Made by a program: the position numbers and the translations under genes. Shown in pieces: positions 7,618-15,274 of a DNA stretch of 22,031 bases. Source of the DNA: Bordetella parapertussis (GTDB lineage Bacteria > Cyanobacteriota > Cyanobacteriia > PCC-6307 > Cyanobiaceae); the NCBI GenBank assembly GCA_943324725.2, contig CALPMR020000017.1, positions 1 to 22,031 of the forward strand, given 5' to 3'. The notes beneath the pieces were generated by a model. That model did no database searches. It was not told where the DNA came from and saw nothing but the letters and a program-made list of their open reading frames with translations. Position 1 is the stretch's first letter. Each line of letters starts with the position of its first letter.

Positions 7618-8004
7618 ATGCTTGCCCTCCTGGCCTCCACGTTTGTCACGGTTTTCCTGGCGGAGCTGGGGGACAAGACCCAGCTGGCCATCGTCAGCAT
7701 CAGCGGCACCTCCAACCGCCCCGGGGCTGTGTTTGCCGGCAGCTCCTTTGCGCTGGTGCTGGCCAGCCTGGTGGGGGCGGCTGCCGGCGGCTCGCTCTCG
7801 AGCGTGGTTCCCACCAACAGCCTGCAGTTGGGGGCGGCGGCTGGTTTCCTGATCATCGGCACCCGACTGATCCTGCGCTCCGGCTCCGGCAAGGTTGAGC
7901 TGGGCAGCAACACTGGCTCCGCCATCGCTGCAGCGACTGCCACGGCAGGGCCTGAGGGCGGTGCTGACGAGCAGGGCCACGATGGGGAGCCCACCACTCC
8001 GTAA
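7618..8004 (+). CDS. Half-size Gdt1/UPF0016 cation exchanger subunit, second of a pair
   Basis: A 128-residue partner of the preceding gene, again with one ELGDKTQ motif (16-22) and three predicted helices (about 2-26, 36-60 and 70-88). Unlike the first subunit it begins directly at helix 1 and ends in a 35-residue polar tail rich in Ala, Gly and Thr. The ATG at 7618 is the first in frame and sits two residues before the helix. The two genes have the same ELGDKTQLA stretch but differ elsewhere, so they look like diverged copies and not a recent split. Expected role is Mn2+ (or Ca2+) movement across the plasma or thylakoid membrane, supporting the PSII manganese cluster; membrane location cannot be told from sequence. 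Confidence 0.88.
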   Translation: MLALLASTFVTVFLAELGDKTQLAIVSISGTSNRPGAVFAGSSFALVLASLVGAAAGGSLSSVVPTNSLQLGAAAGFLIIGTRLILRSGSGKVELGSNTGSAIAAATATAGPEGGADEQGHDGEPTTP

Positions 8005-8169
8005 AGTCAACGTGATGGCGGACATGGACGGCTCCCAGCTCCAGGGTGACCATCCCGCTTCTCGACCCAGACTCGCCCTGCCCGATCAGCCCGAGCTGAG
8101 CACGGTTCCCAGCCACGCCCCACCGGCTGCAACACCGGTTCCAAGCCCATAACCAGCACCCCGATTCCG

Positions 8170-10467
8170 ATGAAGTTCACGGTCGCCGACCTGCTCGACC
8201 AGCTCTCTACTGATGAATGCCTGCAGATCAGCAAGCTGGAGAAAACCCTTGGCCTGTCCAGCAAAACGGATAAGGAGCAACTGCGAATCGGCCTCGATGC
8301 GATGGTGCGGCTCGCTCTGGTCAGCGAAAAGGAGGCCGGCCTGCTGCGCCAGGACAATCCTGAGCTGATTCCCGCCCGTCTGCGCTGCTCCAGCAAGGGC
8401 TTCTGCTTCGCCCTGCGCGATGACGGCGGCGAGGACATCTACATCCGCGATCACCAGCTCAACCACGCCTGGAACGGCGATCGGGTGCTGGTGCGCATCA
8501 CCCGGGAGGGGGGACGCCGGCGCTCCCCCGAAGGAGGCGTGCAATGCATCCTGCAACGCAAGACCTCAAGCCTGCTGGCCCAGCTGGAGCAACAGGAAGA
8601 ACGGCTGCTGGCCATCCCGCTCGACGATCGGCTGCTGACCACGGTGGAATTGCCGAGCAGCGATGCCATGCATCTCGATCCGGCCCAGGAGTCGGTGGTC
8701 GAAGTGCAGATTGACCAGTTTCCCGTCGGCCAATTCGGACCCCTGGGCCATGTGGCCCGCCAATTGCCGGTACGCGGCGGGGAAGCGGCCGATCTCGACC
8801 TGCTGCTGACCAAGCACCTGCTGCACGAGCGCCCGGTCTCCCCCAAAACAACTCTCAAAACACCCCAGGACAAAGGGCGCAACGACCTCACCGCCCTGCC
8901 AGCCCTGCTGATCGAGTGCTGGTCTGCTGAGGATGCTCCGATCCTGCCGGCCCTCTCCCTGGAGGAACTCGAAGGCGGGCGCCGGCGGCTCTGGGTCCAC
9001 AGTCCAAGCGTCGCCGAACGCTTCAATCTCGGCGGTGGGCTTGACAACTGGATGCGCGACCAGGCCGATGCCATCGCCACCGGTCGCGGCTGGCTGCCGC
9101 TGCTGAGCGCGCCCCTGGCCAAGGCCGCGGCCTTCCAGGTGGACAAAGCCCAGGATGCGGTTTCGGTCGCCCTGGAACTGGACGCCGAAGGCAGCCTTGA
9201 GCACTACCGCTTCAGCCTCAGCCGCATTCGCCCCAGCGCCAGGGTTCCCCAGGCCGCCTTTGAGGCCTTGGCCGAACGCAAACCGAAGGCCAGGACCGTA
9301 CCGGCGGCACTCAAGGCCCTCAAGGAACAGTTGCCACTGCTGGAGCAACTGGTGGCCCTGGGCGCCGTGCTGCGCCAGCGGCGCCTCGCCGCCGGCTCGA
9401 TCGATCTGAATCTGCCGATGCCGCCACTGCCTCAACTCGGTGATCTGCAGGTGTCTGCCCCCGATGCCCCCCGCCAGGGCTGGCTGGTTGAACGGCCGGC
9501 TGCCGATGCCTCCGAGGTGCTGCGCGAAGCGGTGCTCGTCGCCCATCGGGCCCTGGGGCGCCACCTGGCGGCCCTGCGCCTGCCGGCGCTTTACGCGGTC
9601 AACCCCGCCGCCGACCCGGCCGAAATCAACGAGGTGGCCAAGGCCGCCCTGGCTCTGGAGATCCCCATGGAGCTGTCGGTCGATGGCAACGCCAGTGCCG
9701 CCGAGCTGGCTGCCGCCTTTGCCGCCACCGATCGCCAACGGGCCCTGCAACAACAGCTGCGGGACAGCCTCAAGCCAGCCGTGTATGCCAACGAGGCCGG
9801 CCCCCATGCGCTGGCGGGGGAAACGGAGGCGTTTGCCCCCTGGACCTGCCCTTCGCTCCACTACGCCGACCTCTGGAACCAGCAGCTGCTGGTCACCCTG
9901 CTGAGTGAGGGCAAGGACCGCCCCACCGTGCGCCACAAAACCAGTGCTGACATCGCCAGTGACAGCTGCCACGGCACAATCGACTGGTCCCTGCTGGCCC
10001 CGAGCCAGCTGGCTCCCTATGAGCAGGTGCTGCATCACGGCCTGGCCCAGCGCCTGAATGGCCGCCAGGGGCTGCTGCAGGAATTCCAGGACGACCTGCT
10101 GGCCATGGCCCAGGCTCGCCATGCCGAACCGCTGGTGGGTCAGGTTCTGCCCGGCGTGATCAGCGGCGTGCAGAGCTATGGCTTCTTTGTCGAGGTGCCC
10201 CCCTCCAATGTCGAAGGGCTGGTGCATGTCAGCTCGCTCAAGGACGACTGGTACGAGTACCGATCCCGCCAGAACCGCCTGGTGGGTCGGAAGTTTCGCC
10301 GCACCTTCATGGTCGGTGACACCGTTGAGGTGGAGATCCAGAAGGTGGATGCCCTGCGCCATCAGATCGATCTGGCCGTGGTGCTGCCGGAAGCCGGTGA
10401 GGACGACAAGATCGAGTCCGGATCCGAGGCCGACGCCGACGCCGACACCGACACCGAGGAGGACTGA
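8170..10467 (+). CDS. RNB-family (RNase II/R-like) protein with S1 domain, catalytic residues missing
   Basis: RNase II and R are processive 3'-5' exoribonucleases. This 765-residue protein keeps the overall plan: a cold-shock-like region (RLRCSSKGFCFALRDD and onward, about 71-115), an RNB-like centre (about 240-590) and a clear C-terminal S1 domain (about 655-740, with GVISGVQSYGFFVEV and EGLVHVSSL). The active site is degenerate. Where RNase R has GEDARDFDDA, this protein reads AEDAPILPALS (253-263), losing the DFDD acids. Where the TSPLRRY motif with its catalytic arginine is expected it reads TCPSLHYADL (559-568). It probably binds RNA without degrading it, unless unusual residues substitute. 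An acidic tail of Ala-Asp and Thr-Asp repeats ends the protein. It may correspond to the cyanobacterial acetazolamide-resistance gene zam family; I am unsure. ubiX follows after 8 bp. Confidence 0.85.
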   Translation: MKFTVADLLDQLSTDECLQISKLEKTLGLSSKTDKEQLRIGLDAMVRLALVSEKEAGLLRQDNPELIPARLRCSSKGFCFALRDDGGEDIYIRDHQLNHAWNGDRVLVRITREGGRRRSPEGGVQCILQRKTSSLLAQLEQQEERLLAIPLDDRLLTTVELPSSDAMHLDPAQESVVEVQIDQFPVGQFGPLGHVARQLPVRGGEAADLDLLLTKHLLHERPVSPKTTLKTPQDKGRNDLTALPALLIECWSAEDAPILPALSLEELEGGRRRLWVHSPSVAERFNLGGGLDNWMRDQADAIATGRGWLPLLSAPLAKAAAFQVDKAQDAVSVALELDAEGSLEHYRFSLSRIRPSARVPQAAFEALAERKPKARTVPAALKALKEQLPLLEQLVALGAVLRQRRLAAGSIDLNLPMPPLPQLGDLQVSAPDAPRQGWLVERPAADASEVLREAVLVAHRALGRHLAALRLPALYAVNPAADPAEINEVAKAALALEIPMELSVDGNASAAELAAAFAATDRQRALQQQLRDSLKPAVYANEAGPHALAGETEAFAPWTCPSLHYADLWNQQLLVTLLSEGKDRPTVRHKTSADIASDSCHGTIDWSLLAPSQLAPYEQVLHHGLAQRLNGRQGLLQEFQDDLLAMAQARHAEPLVGQVLPGVISGVQSYGFFVEVPPSNVEGLVHVSSLKDDWYEYRSRQNRLVGRKFRRTFMVGDTVEVEIQKVDALRHQIDLAVVLPEAGEDDKIESGSEADADADTDTEED
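10431..10458 (+). repeat. Short GCCGAC / GACACC hexamer repeats encoding an acidic tail
   Basis: Repeating GCCGAC and then GACACC hexamers code for alternating Ala-Asp and Asp-Thr residues at the end of the RNB-family protein. They are in frame and end just before the stop codon. Confidence 0.7.
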
Positions 10468-10475
10468 GCGCCCTG

Positions 10476-11108
10476 ATGCGCAAGTCCGATCCTGTGGTCC
10501 TGGCTGTCTCCGGGGCCTCCGCCCAGCCCCTGGCCCAACGGGCGCTGCAGTTGCTGCTGGAGGCCGATCATCGGGTGGAGATGGTCACCAGTCGTGGGGC
10601 CATCGGCGTCTGGCAGGCCGAGCTGGGCTTGCGGGTGCCATCCGAACCGGATGCCCAGGAGCAATTCTGGCGACAGCGCTGCGGCAGCGACAGCGGCGAG
10701 CTGCGCTGTCATCGCTGGAACGACCAGGCCGCCGCCATCGCCAGTGGCAGCTATCAAACCCGCGGAATGGTGATCCTGCCCGCCAGCATGGGAACCGTCG
10801 GTCGCATCGCCTCGGGGGTGGCCCTCGATCTGATCGAGCGAGCTGCGGATGTCCATCTCAAGGAGGGCCGGCCCCTGGTGATCGCCCCGCGTGAGCTGCC
10901 CTGGAATCTGGTCCATCTGCGCAACCTCACCACCCTGGCCGAAGCTGGGGCCAGGATTGCGCCGCCGGTGCCAGCCTGGTATCACCAACCGCGCACCATC
11001 GATGAGATGGTGGATTTTCTGGTGATCCGGGTGTTCGACAGCCTCGGCCTCGATCTCGGCCAGCTCAACCGTTGGCAGGGGCCGCCGCAGCGGCCATCCT
11101 CAACCTGA
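10476..11108 (+). CDS. ubiX: UbiX-like flavin prenyltransferase
   Basis: Attaches dimethylallyl phosphate to FMN to make prenylated FMN, the cofactor of UbiD-type decarboxylases; in cyanobacteria the pair is associated with aromatic decarboxylation related to plastoquinone synthesis. The 210-residue protein has the flavoprotein N-terminus VVLAVSGASAQPLAQRAL (7-24), VILPASMGTVGRIASG (99-114), and the strongly conserved C-terminal block RPLVIAPRELPWNLVHLRNL (130-149) followed by PPVPAWYHQPRTIDEMVDF. Length is typical. The ATG at 10476 follows the RNB stop by 8 bp with GAGGA at 10456-10460 as a possible ribosome site, so co-transcription with the RNB gene is likely. Confidence 0.93.
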   Translation: MRKSDPVVLAVSGASAQPLAQRALQLLLEADHRVEMVTSRGAIGVWQAELGLRVPSEPDAQEQFWRQRCGSDSGELRCHRWNDQAAAIASGSYQTRGMVILPASMGTVGRIASGVALDLIERAADVHLKEGRPLVIAPRELPWNLVHLRNLTTLAEAGARIAPPVPAWYHQPRTIDEMVDFLVIRVFDSLGLDLGQLNRWQGPPQRPSST

Positions 11109-11178
11109 ATCTCTCTGCCCCTTCACCGTTCTGGCGCTGCTTCGACGCCTGCTGCTGCTCCCCCTGCTGTCGCCCCTG

Positions 11179-11751
11179 TTGGCGGCCCTGCTGCTGGCGG
11201 CCCTCAATCCAAGGCCCACTCTGGCGTTGCGGCTGCTGATCTGGACCACGCCGCCGCTGCCGATCGGGCTGTGGATCGGGCTCGGGGCCAGTGGTGGTGC
11301 CCTGCTCAGCGCCTCGGCCGCCGCCCTGGCCCTGCAGCAGCAGGGTGCACCGAGCCAGCGGCTCAGCGGCCGGCGTCGACCGGAATCCGCCGTGGACACC
11401 CCGGAGCCCTGGTCCGAGCCCTGGCAGCAACAGCCTTCAGCGTCACGGATGGCCAACTGGTTCACGCGCCAGCCAGGGAATGACTCCCCAGAGGCACCAG
11501 AAGCAGCCCCCCCCAGGGATGGGCGCCGCTCCCACGGCGGCGGTGCCGGCCCTGAGCGCGCGCCGGGCGAACCGGCCCCGACCGTGGCCGTACCTTTCCG
11601 GGTGCTGCACCGGCCGGGAGCGAGGTCGACCGCAGCAGCGGCGGCCGCAGGGGCATGGACGGAGCCGAGCGCGGCGGTCAACAGGGAGCCGCCACACGAA
11701 GCGGTGGCCGTCGCTGACGACTGGGGACAGAGCGAGGAGGATGACTGGTGA
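11179..11751 (+). CDS. Two-helix membrane protein, LapA-like topology, start codon uncertain
   Basis: Two hydrophobic helices separated by a loop with LNPRP and LLIWTTPPLPIGLW, then about 110 polar, low-complexity residues rich in Ala, Pro, Gly and Arg. The double-helix plan with a tryptophan-proline loop resembles LapA-domain proteins, but the match is loose. The TTG at 11179 is the first ordinary start after an in-frame stop at 11023-11025. It would cut helix 1 in half, because the frame reads LRRLLLLPLLSPLLA immediately upstream (11140-11184). A CTG at 11137 directly before this stretch is a credible alternative start, giving a complete helix. It follows ubiX by 28 bp if CTG is used. No function is claimed. 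Confidence 0.6.
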   Translation: MAALLLAALNPRPTLALRLLIWTTPPLPIGLWIGLGASGGALLSASAAALALQQQGAPSQRLSGRRRPESAVDTPEPWSEPWQQQPSASRMANWFTRQPGNDSPEAPEAAPPRDGRRSHGGGAGPERAPGEPAPTVAVPFRVLHRPGARSTAAAAAAGAWTEPSAAVNREPPHEAVAVADDWGQSEEDDW

Positions 11752-11794
11752 GAGCTGATCAGCGGTTGCCATCAGATCAGGGATGCGAAGTCCC

Positions 11795-11800
11795 TAAAGT
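11795..11800 (+). promoter_or_regulatory. Candidate -10 element TAAAGT upstream of the DUF2996 gene
   Basis: TAAAGTTCAATC begins here and the hexamer ends 30 bp before the GTG start at 11831. A small stem AGGGA-TGCGAAG-TCCCT (11779-11795) lies just upstream. There is no clear -35. Confidence 0.35.
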
Positions 11801-11830
11801 TCAATCAGCAACCGTGCCAGCGCCCCACCG

Positions 11831-12277
11831 GTGACCGACTCCGCCCGTCCCGCTCCTGAACCTGCCCCGGCTGGTGCCAGCGCCGCCCCAGCGGCCGCTG
11901 TCAAGGCCAAGCCCCCGGCGCCGGAAGATCGTCCATTTGAGGAGTTCGTGCCCCAGCTGCTGCTGCCGGCCTTGATCCGCGAAGTGGAGGCCTATGGCGG
12001 ACCGGCGCCGGAACTGAGCTTTGAGCAGGGCCCGATGCCGGTGGTGGGCAGCCCCTGCTGGATGGTCAGGGGGGGCCTGCCCGGCGATCGCCGCTTCTGG
12101 CTCTGCTTCACGGCAGCTGCACTCACATCCGCCAAGACGATTGCCCTCAGCGAGGGGGGCGGCGAACCCAGCCTGCTCGAATCCTTCCTGATCGACGAAC
12201 GGAAGATCACCCTCGCCCTGATCGTCTCGCGCCTGGTGCAACGGCTCAACGGCCAGAAATGGCTGGGTCCGAACTAG
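11831..12277 (+). CDS. DUF2996 family protein
   Basis: A conserved cyanobacterial and plastid-lineage protein of unknown biochemical role. The 148-residue product has an Ala/Pro-rich disordered N-terminus (about 1-33), then a compact domain beginning [20 protein letters not shown] and containing [20 protein letters not shown] and a C-terminal helix ([16 protein letters not shown]). The start is GTG at 11831; no in-frame ATG precedes it. Family membership is recognised from the overall pattern. It lies upstream of acsF in the same direction with a 104 bp gap, so the two may be co-transcribed, though acsF may have its own promoter. Confidence 0.75.
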   Translation: MTDSARPAPEPAPAGASAAPAAAVKAKPPAPEDRPFEEFVPQLLLPALIREVEAYGGPAPELSFEQGPMPVVGSPCWMVRGGLPGDRRFWLCFTAAALTSAKTIALSEGGGEPSLLESFLIDERKITLALIVSRLVQRLNGQKWLGPN

Positions 12278-12381
12278 GGGCTCTCGGTGGCGGCGGCCTA
12301 TGGGCGCGTTCACAACAACCGGGCCCGAGTCGGTCCTGTCCCCCCTACGATGGCACCATCTGCCGTCAGAAGCGCCGCGCG

Positions 12382-13488
12382 ATGGTTCCTCCCGCCGCCA
12401 CAGCCAGCCCCTCCACCAGCCAGGACATCCCCAGGCTGGGCACGCCGGATGCTCCGGCCGTGAAGGATCCGGTCAAGGACACCATCCTTACCCCCCGCTT
12501 CTACACCACAGATTTCGAGGCCATGGCGGCCATGGATCTGCGGCCGAACGAGGAAGAACTGGAAGCGATCTGCGAAGAGTTCCGCAAGGACTACAACCGC
12601 CACCACTTCGTTCGCAACGAAACCTTTGATGGTGCCGCCGACAAACTCGACCCTGAAACCCGAAAGGTGTTTGTCGAGTTTCTAGAGCAGAGCTGCACGT
12701 CCGAGTTCTCCGGATTTCTGCTTTACAAGGAGCTGAGCCGCCGCATCAAAGAGAAGAATCCTCTGCTGGCAGAGTGCTTCGCCCACATGGCCCGTGATGA
12801 AGCCCGCCATGCCGGCTTCCTCAACAAATCGATGGCCGACTTCGGCCTGCAACTCGATCTCGGCTTCCTGACAGCGAATAAATCCTACACTTTCTTCAAG
12901 CCAAAGTTCATTTTTTATGCCACCTACCTTTCTGAAAAGATTGGCTACTGGCGTTATATCGCTATCTTCCGCCATCTTGAGAAGCATCCCGAAAGCAAGA
13001 TCTACCCGATTTTCAATCTTTTCGAGAACTGGTGCCAGGACGAAAATCGCCATGGTGATTTCTTCGATGCCTTGATGAAAGCTCAGCCCGACACCGTGCG
13101 GGGCTTCAGCGCCCGTCTCTGGTGTCGCTTCTTCTTGCTGGCTGTCTTCGCCACCATGTATGTGCGCGATGTGGCCCGCAAGGAGTTCTATGAAGCCCTC
13201 GGCCTCGACGCCCGCGACTACGACAAATACGTGATCGCCAAAACCAACGAAACCTCGGCCCGAGTCTTTCCGGTGGTGCTCGATGTCGAGAATCCCAAAT
13301 TCTGGCAGCGCCTCGAACGCCTGGTCACCAACAATGCCGCTCTCAGCGCCGCCGATGCCGCCGGCGGGCCGGCGCCGTTGCGGGCCCTGCGCAAGCTGCC
13401 GTTGTGGGCTGCCAACGGCCTGGAGATGGCCAAGCTGTTCCTGATGGCACCGATTCGCAGCGAACAGTTTCAGCCCGCTGTCCGCTGA
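12382..13488 (+). CDS. acsF: Aerobic Mg-protoporphyrin IX monomethyl ester (oxidative) cyclase
   Basis: Diiron monooxygenase that closes the fifth ring of chlorophyll, turning Mg-protoporphyrin IX monomethyl ester into divinyl protochlorophyllide with O2, at the thylakoid membrane. The 368-residue protein contains [16 protein letters not shown] (37-52), iron ligand E108 in SEFSG, the diiron motif DEARH (139-143), E185 in SEKIGYW, and the second motif DENRH (220-224). The C-terminus has Ala-rich variable sequence then [11 protein letters not shown]. The ATG at 12382 gives the usual variable N-terminus before the conserved [13 protein letters not shown]; a longer reading from 12259 would overlap the DUF2996 gene. 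Codons around 12875-13035 are noticeably more A/T-rich than in the rest of the gene. Confidence 0.97.
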   Translation: MVPPAATASPSTSQDIPRLGTPDAPAVKDPVKDTILTPRFYTTDFEAMAAMDLRPNEEELEAICEEFRKDYNRHHFVRNETFDGAADKLDPETRKVFVEFLEQSCTSEFSGFLLYKELSRRIKEKNPLLAECFAHMARDEARHAGFLNKSMADFGLQLDLGFLTANKSYTFFKPKFIFYATYLSEKIGYWRYIAIFRHLEKHPESKIYPIFNLFENWCQDENRHGDFFDALMKAQPDTVRGFSARLWCRFFLLAVFATMYVRDVARKEFYEALGLDARDYDKYVIAKTNETSARVFPVVLDVENPKFWQRLERLVTNNAALSAADAAGGPAPLRALRKLPLWAANGLEMAKLFLMAPIRSEQFQPAVR

Positions 13489-13530
13489 GCCTCCCCTTGG
13501 CTGAGCCTCCTTGGCTGAGCATCCAGTTGG
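13485..13530 (+). repeat. Three imperfect direct repeats starting at the acsF stop codon
   Basis: CTGAGCCTCCCCTTGG (13485-13500), CTGAGCCTCCTTGG (13501-13514) and CTGAGCATCCAGTTGG (13515-13530) lie head to tail. The first copy includes the acsF TGA. Unit lengths of 16, 14 and 16 are not multiples of three, consistent with an untranslated position. Confidence 0.75.
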
Positions 13531-13829
13531 ATGGTTCCACTCCATCAGATTGAATCAATTGCCTTTTATATTTCTCCATTCATCTATTTGTGCCCGGCGG
13601 CAATATGCATGAATTATTAACGCATTGATTGCGGCCTCTGGATCGCTGACCGCAGCCAGTCGTCTTGTTTGTGGATTCGGTCTTGTCGGCCTGTGAAGGC
13701 TCACTTCATGTAGGACTGAACCGCAGATGATGATTGTCATTGCTAGTTTCTGAGCTGGCTGAACGATTCAGATTCACGCTCTGATGTTTCAGCTCAGCCT
13801 TCCCTGCCATCGCTCACCTCCTTGAACCC
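13531..13829. other. AT-richer intergenic region between acsF and tldD
   Basis: About 300 bp with much more A and T than its surroundings, especially 13545-13625. It contains the palindrome ATTGA-A-TCAAT (13549-13559). No tRNA, hairpin-plus-T-run terminator or convincing small gene was found. A 61-codon minus-strand reading frame (13555-13740) exists but resembles no known protein. The region probably holds the acsF 3' end and the tldD promoter; specific elements could not be assigned. Confidence 0.5.
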
Positions 13830-15272
13830 TTGACCCAGGCCATTCTGTCCACCGCACTGCCGGCTGCCGTCGAGCTCCATGAGGCCAGTTGGCAGGCGCG
13901 GCTGGAATCCCTGCTCAGCCAGGGCCAGGCTGCCGGAGCCGATCTGGTGGAGTTGTTCATCGAGCGCACCGACCATCTCGGGGTGCTGGCCGAACAGGAC
14001 ACCATCACCAATGTCAGCCCCTCCTTCGGCAGGGGGGCTGGCATCCGCGTGTTTCTGGGCCATCGCGATGGCTTCGTCTCCACCAACGACCTCAGTGACG
14101 CCGGTTTGCTGGCGGCCCTTGACCAGGCCCTGGCGATGCTCGGTCTGCAGCGCTCCGCCCAGAGTCTCAGTCGCTTCGACGGCCTGCCTGCCCTGCGGGA
14201 TTTCGCCAGCTTGAAACGCGACTGGCTCGCTCAGGTTCCATCCCTGGCTGAAACCGCCGAGGCCCTGCTCAGGGGCACTGACCAGCTGAGCCGCCATGGC
14301 CAGCAACTGCAATCCCGCCGCGGCAGTTATGGCCGCGACTGGCAGGCGGTGCTGGTGGCCGCCAGTGACGGCACCTATGCCCATGACATCCGCCTGCACC
14401 AGACCCTTGGCCTCAATGTCCTGGCCGCCGATGGCGAGCATCGCGCCAGCGTCGGCCGCCGCTATGGCACCACCGACAGCCCCGACGACCTGCGCCAATG
14501 GGATGCCGAGGCTGCCGCCCTCGATCTCTGCCAGAGCGCCGGTCGCATGCTCCATGCCGACTACATCGAGGCCGGCCAGTTTCCGGTGGTGCTGGCCAAC
14601 CGCTTCGGTGGCGTGATCTTCCATGAGGCCTGCGGCCATCTGCTGGAAACCACCCAGGTGGAGCGGGGCACCACCCCGTTTGCCGAACAGGTGGAGCAGC
14701 CGATCGCCCATGCGGCCGTCACCGCCATTGACAAAGGGCTCATCGGTGGCGCCTTCGGCTCGATCGCCATGGACGATGAGGGCATGGCGGCCCAGCGCAC
14801 CGTGCTGATCGAGAACGGTGTCCTCAAGCGTTTTCTCAGTGACCGGGCCGGCGAACTGCGCACCGGCCATGCCCGCACCGGCAGCGGCCGGCGTCAGGGC
14901 CACACCTTCGCCGCCGCCAGCCGCATGCGCAACACCTTCATCGCCGCCGGTCCCCACAGCCCTGAGGAGCTGATCGCCTCGATCGACCACGGCCTCTACT
15001 GCAAGGCGATGGGGGGCGGCAGTGTCGGCCCCACCGGCCAGTTCAACTTTGCCGTCGAGGAGGGCTATCGCATCGAGAACGGCCAGATCACCAGTCCGGT
15101 CAAAGGGGCCACCTTGATCGGTGAAGCCAAGGAGGTGATGCCTCGCATCTCCATGTGCGCCAATGATCTCGAACTGGCGGCAGGCTTCTGCGGCTCGGTC
15201 AGCGGCAGCATCTTCGTCACCGTGGGCCAACCGCACATCAAGGTGGATTCGATCACCGTGGGAGGACGCTGA
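13830..15272 (+). CDS. tldD: Metalloprotease subunit TldD
   Basis: Active subunit of the TldD-TldE heterodimeric zinc protease, which degrades unfolded peptides and, in other bacteria, processes microcin B17 and helps CcdA turnover. The 480-residue protein carries the zinc-site motif HEACGH (265-270; HExxxH type), plus FGGVIFHEACGHLLE around it, VLIENGVLKRFLSD, and the C-terminal ISMCANDLELAAGFCGS with a candidate cysteine zinc ligand. The start is TTG at 13830: an in-frame stop lies at 13782-13784 and no ATG or GTG lies between. No Shine-Dalgarno is seen. The partner tldE starts two bases after the stop, so the two subunits are probably made together. Confidence 0.94.
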   Translation: MTQAILSTALPAAVELHEASWQARLESLLSQGQAAGADLVELFIERTDHLGVLAEQDTITNVSPSFGRGAGIRVFLGHRDGFVSTNDLSDAGLLAALDQALAMLGLQRSAQSLSRFDGLPALRDFASLKRDWLAQVPSLAETAEALLRGTDQLSRHGQQLQSRRGSYGRDWQAVLVAASDGTYAHDIRLHQTLGLNVLAADGEHRASVGRRYGTTDSPDDLRQWDAEAAALDLCQSAGRMLHADYIEAGQFPVVLANRFGGVIFHEACGHLLETTQVERGTTPFAEQVEQPIAHAAVTAIDKGLIGGAFGSIAMDDEGMAAQRTVLIENGVLKRFLSDRAGELRTGHARTGSGRRQGHTFAAASRMRNTFIAAGPHSPEELIASIDHGLYCKAMGGGSVGPTGQFNFAVEEGYRIENGQITSPVKGATLIGEAKEVMPRISMCANDLELAAGFCGSVSGSIFVTVGQPHIKVDSITVGGR

Positions 15273-15274
15273 GC

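Noticed and set aside
8566..10362. 598-codon open frame antisense to the RNB gene
   Set aside because: The plus strand has clear cold-shock-like and S1 domains in frame. The antisense product is Gln/Gly/His-rich with no domain pattern.
13555..13740. 61-codon minus-strand frame in the acsF-tldD spacer
   Set aside because: It has no recognisable pattern, no ribosome site, and lies in unusual A/T-rich DNA where a start is easy to find by chance.
13794..15236. 480-codon open frame antisense to tldD
   Set aside because: It mirrors tldD over almost its whole length. High GC content with biased third positions leaves the opposite strand open; its composition is Gly/Ala/Gln/His-rich and matches no family.
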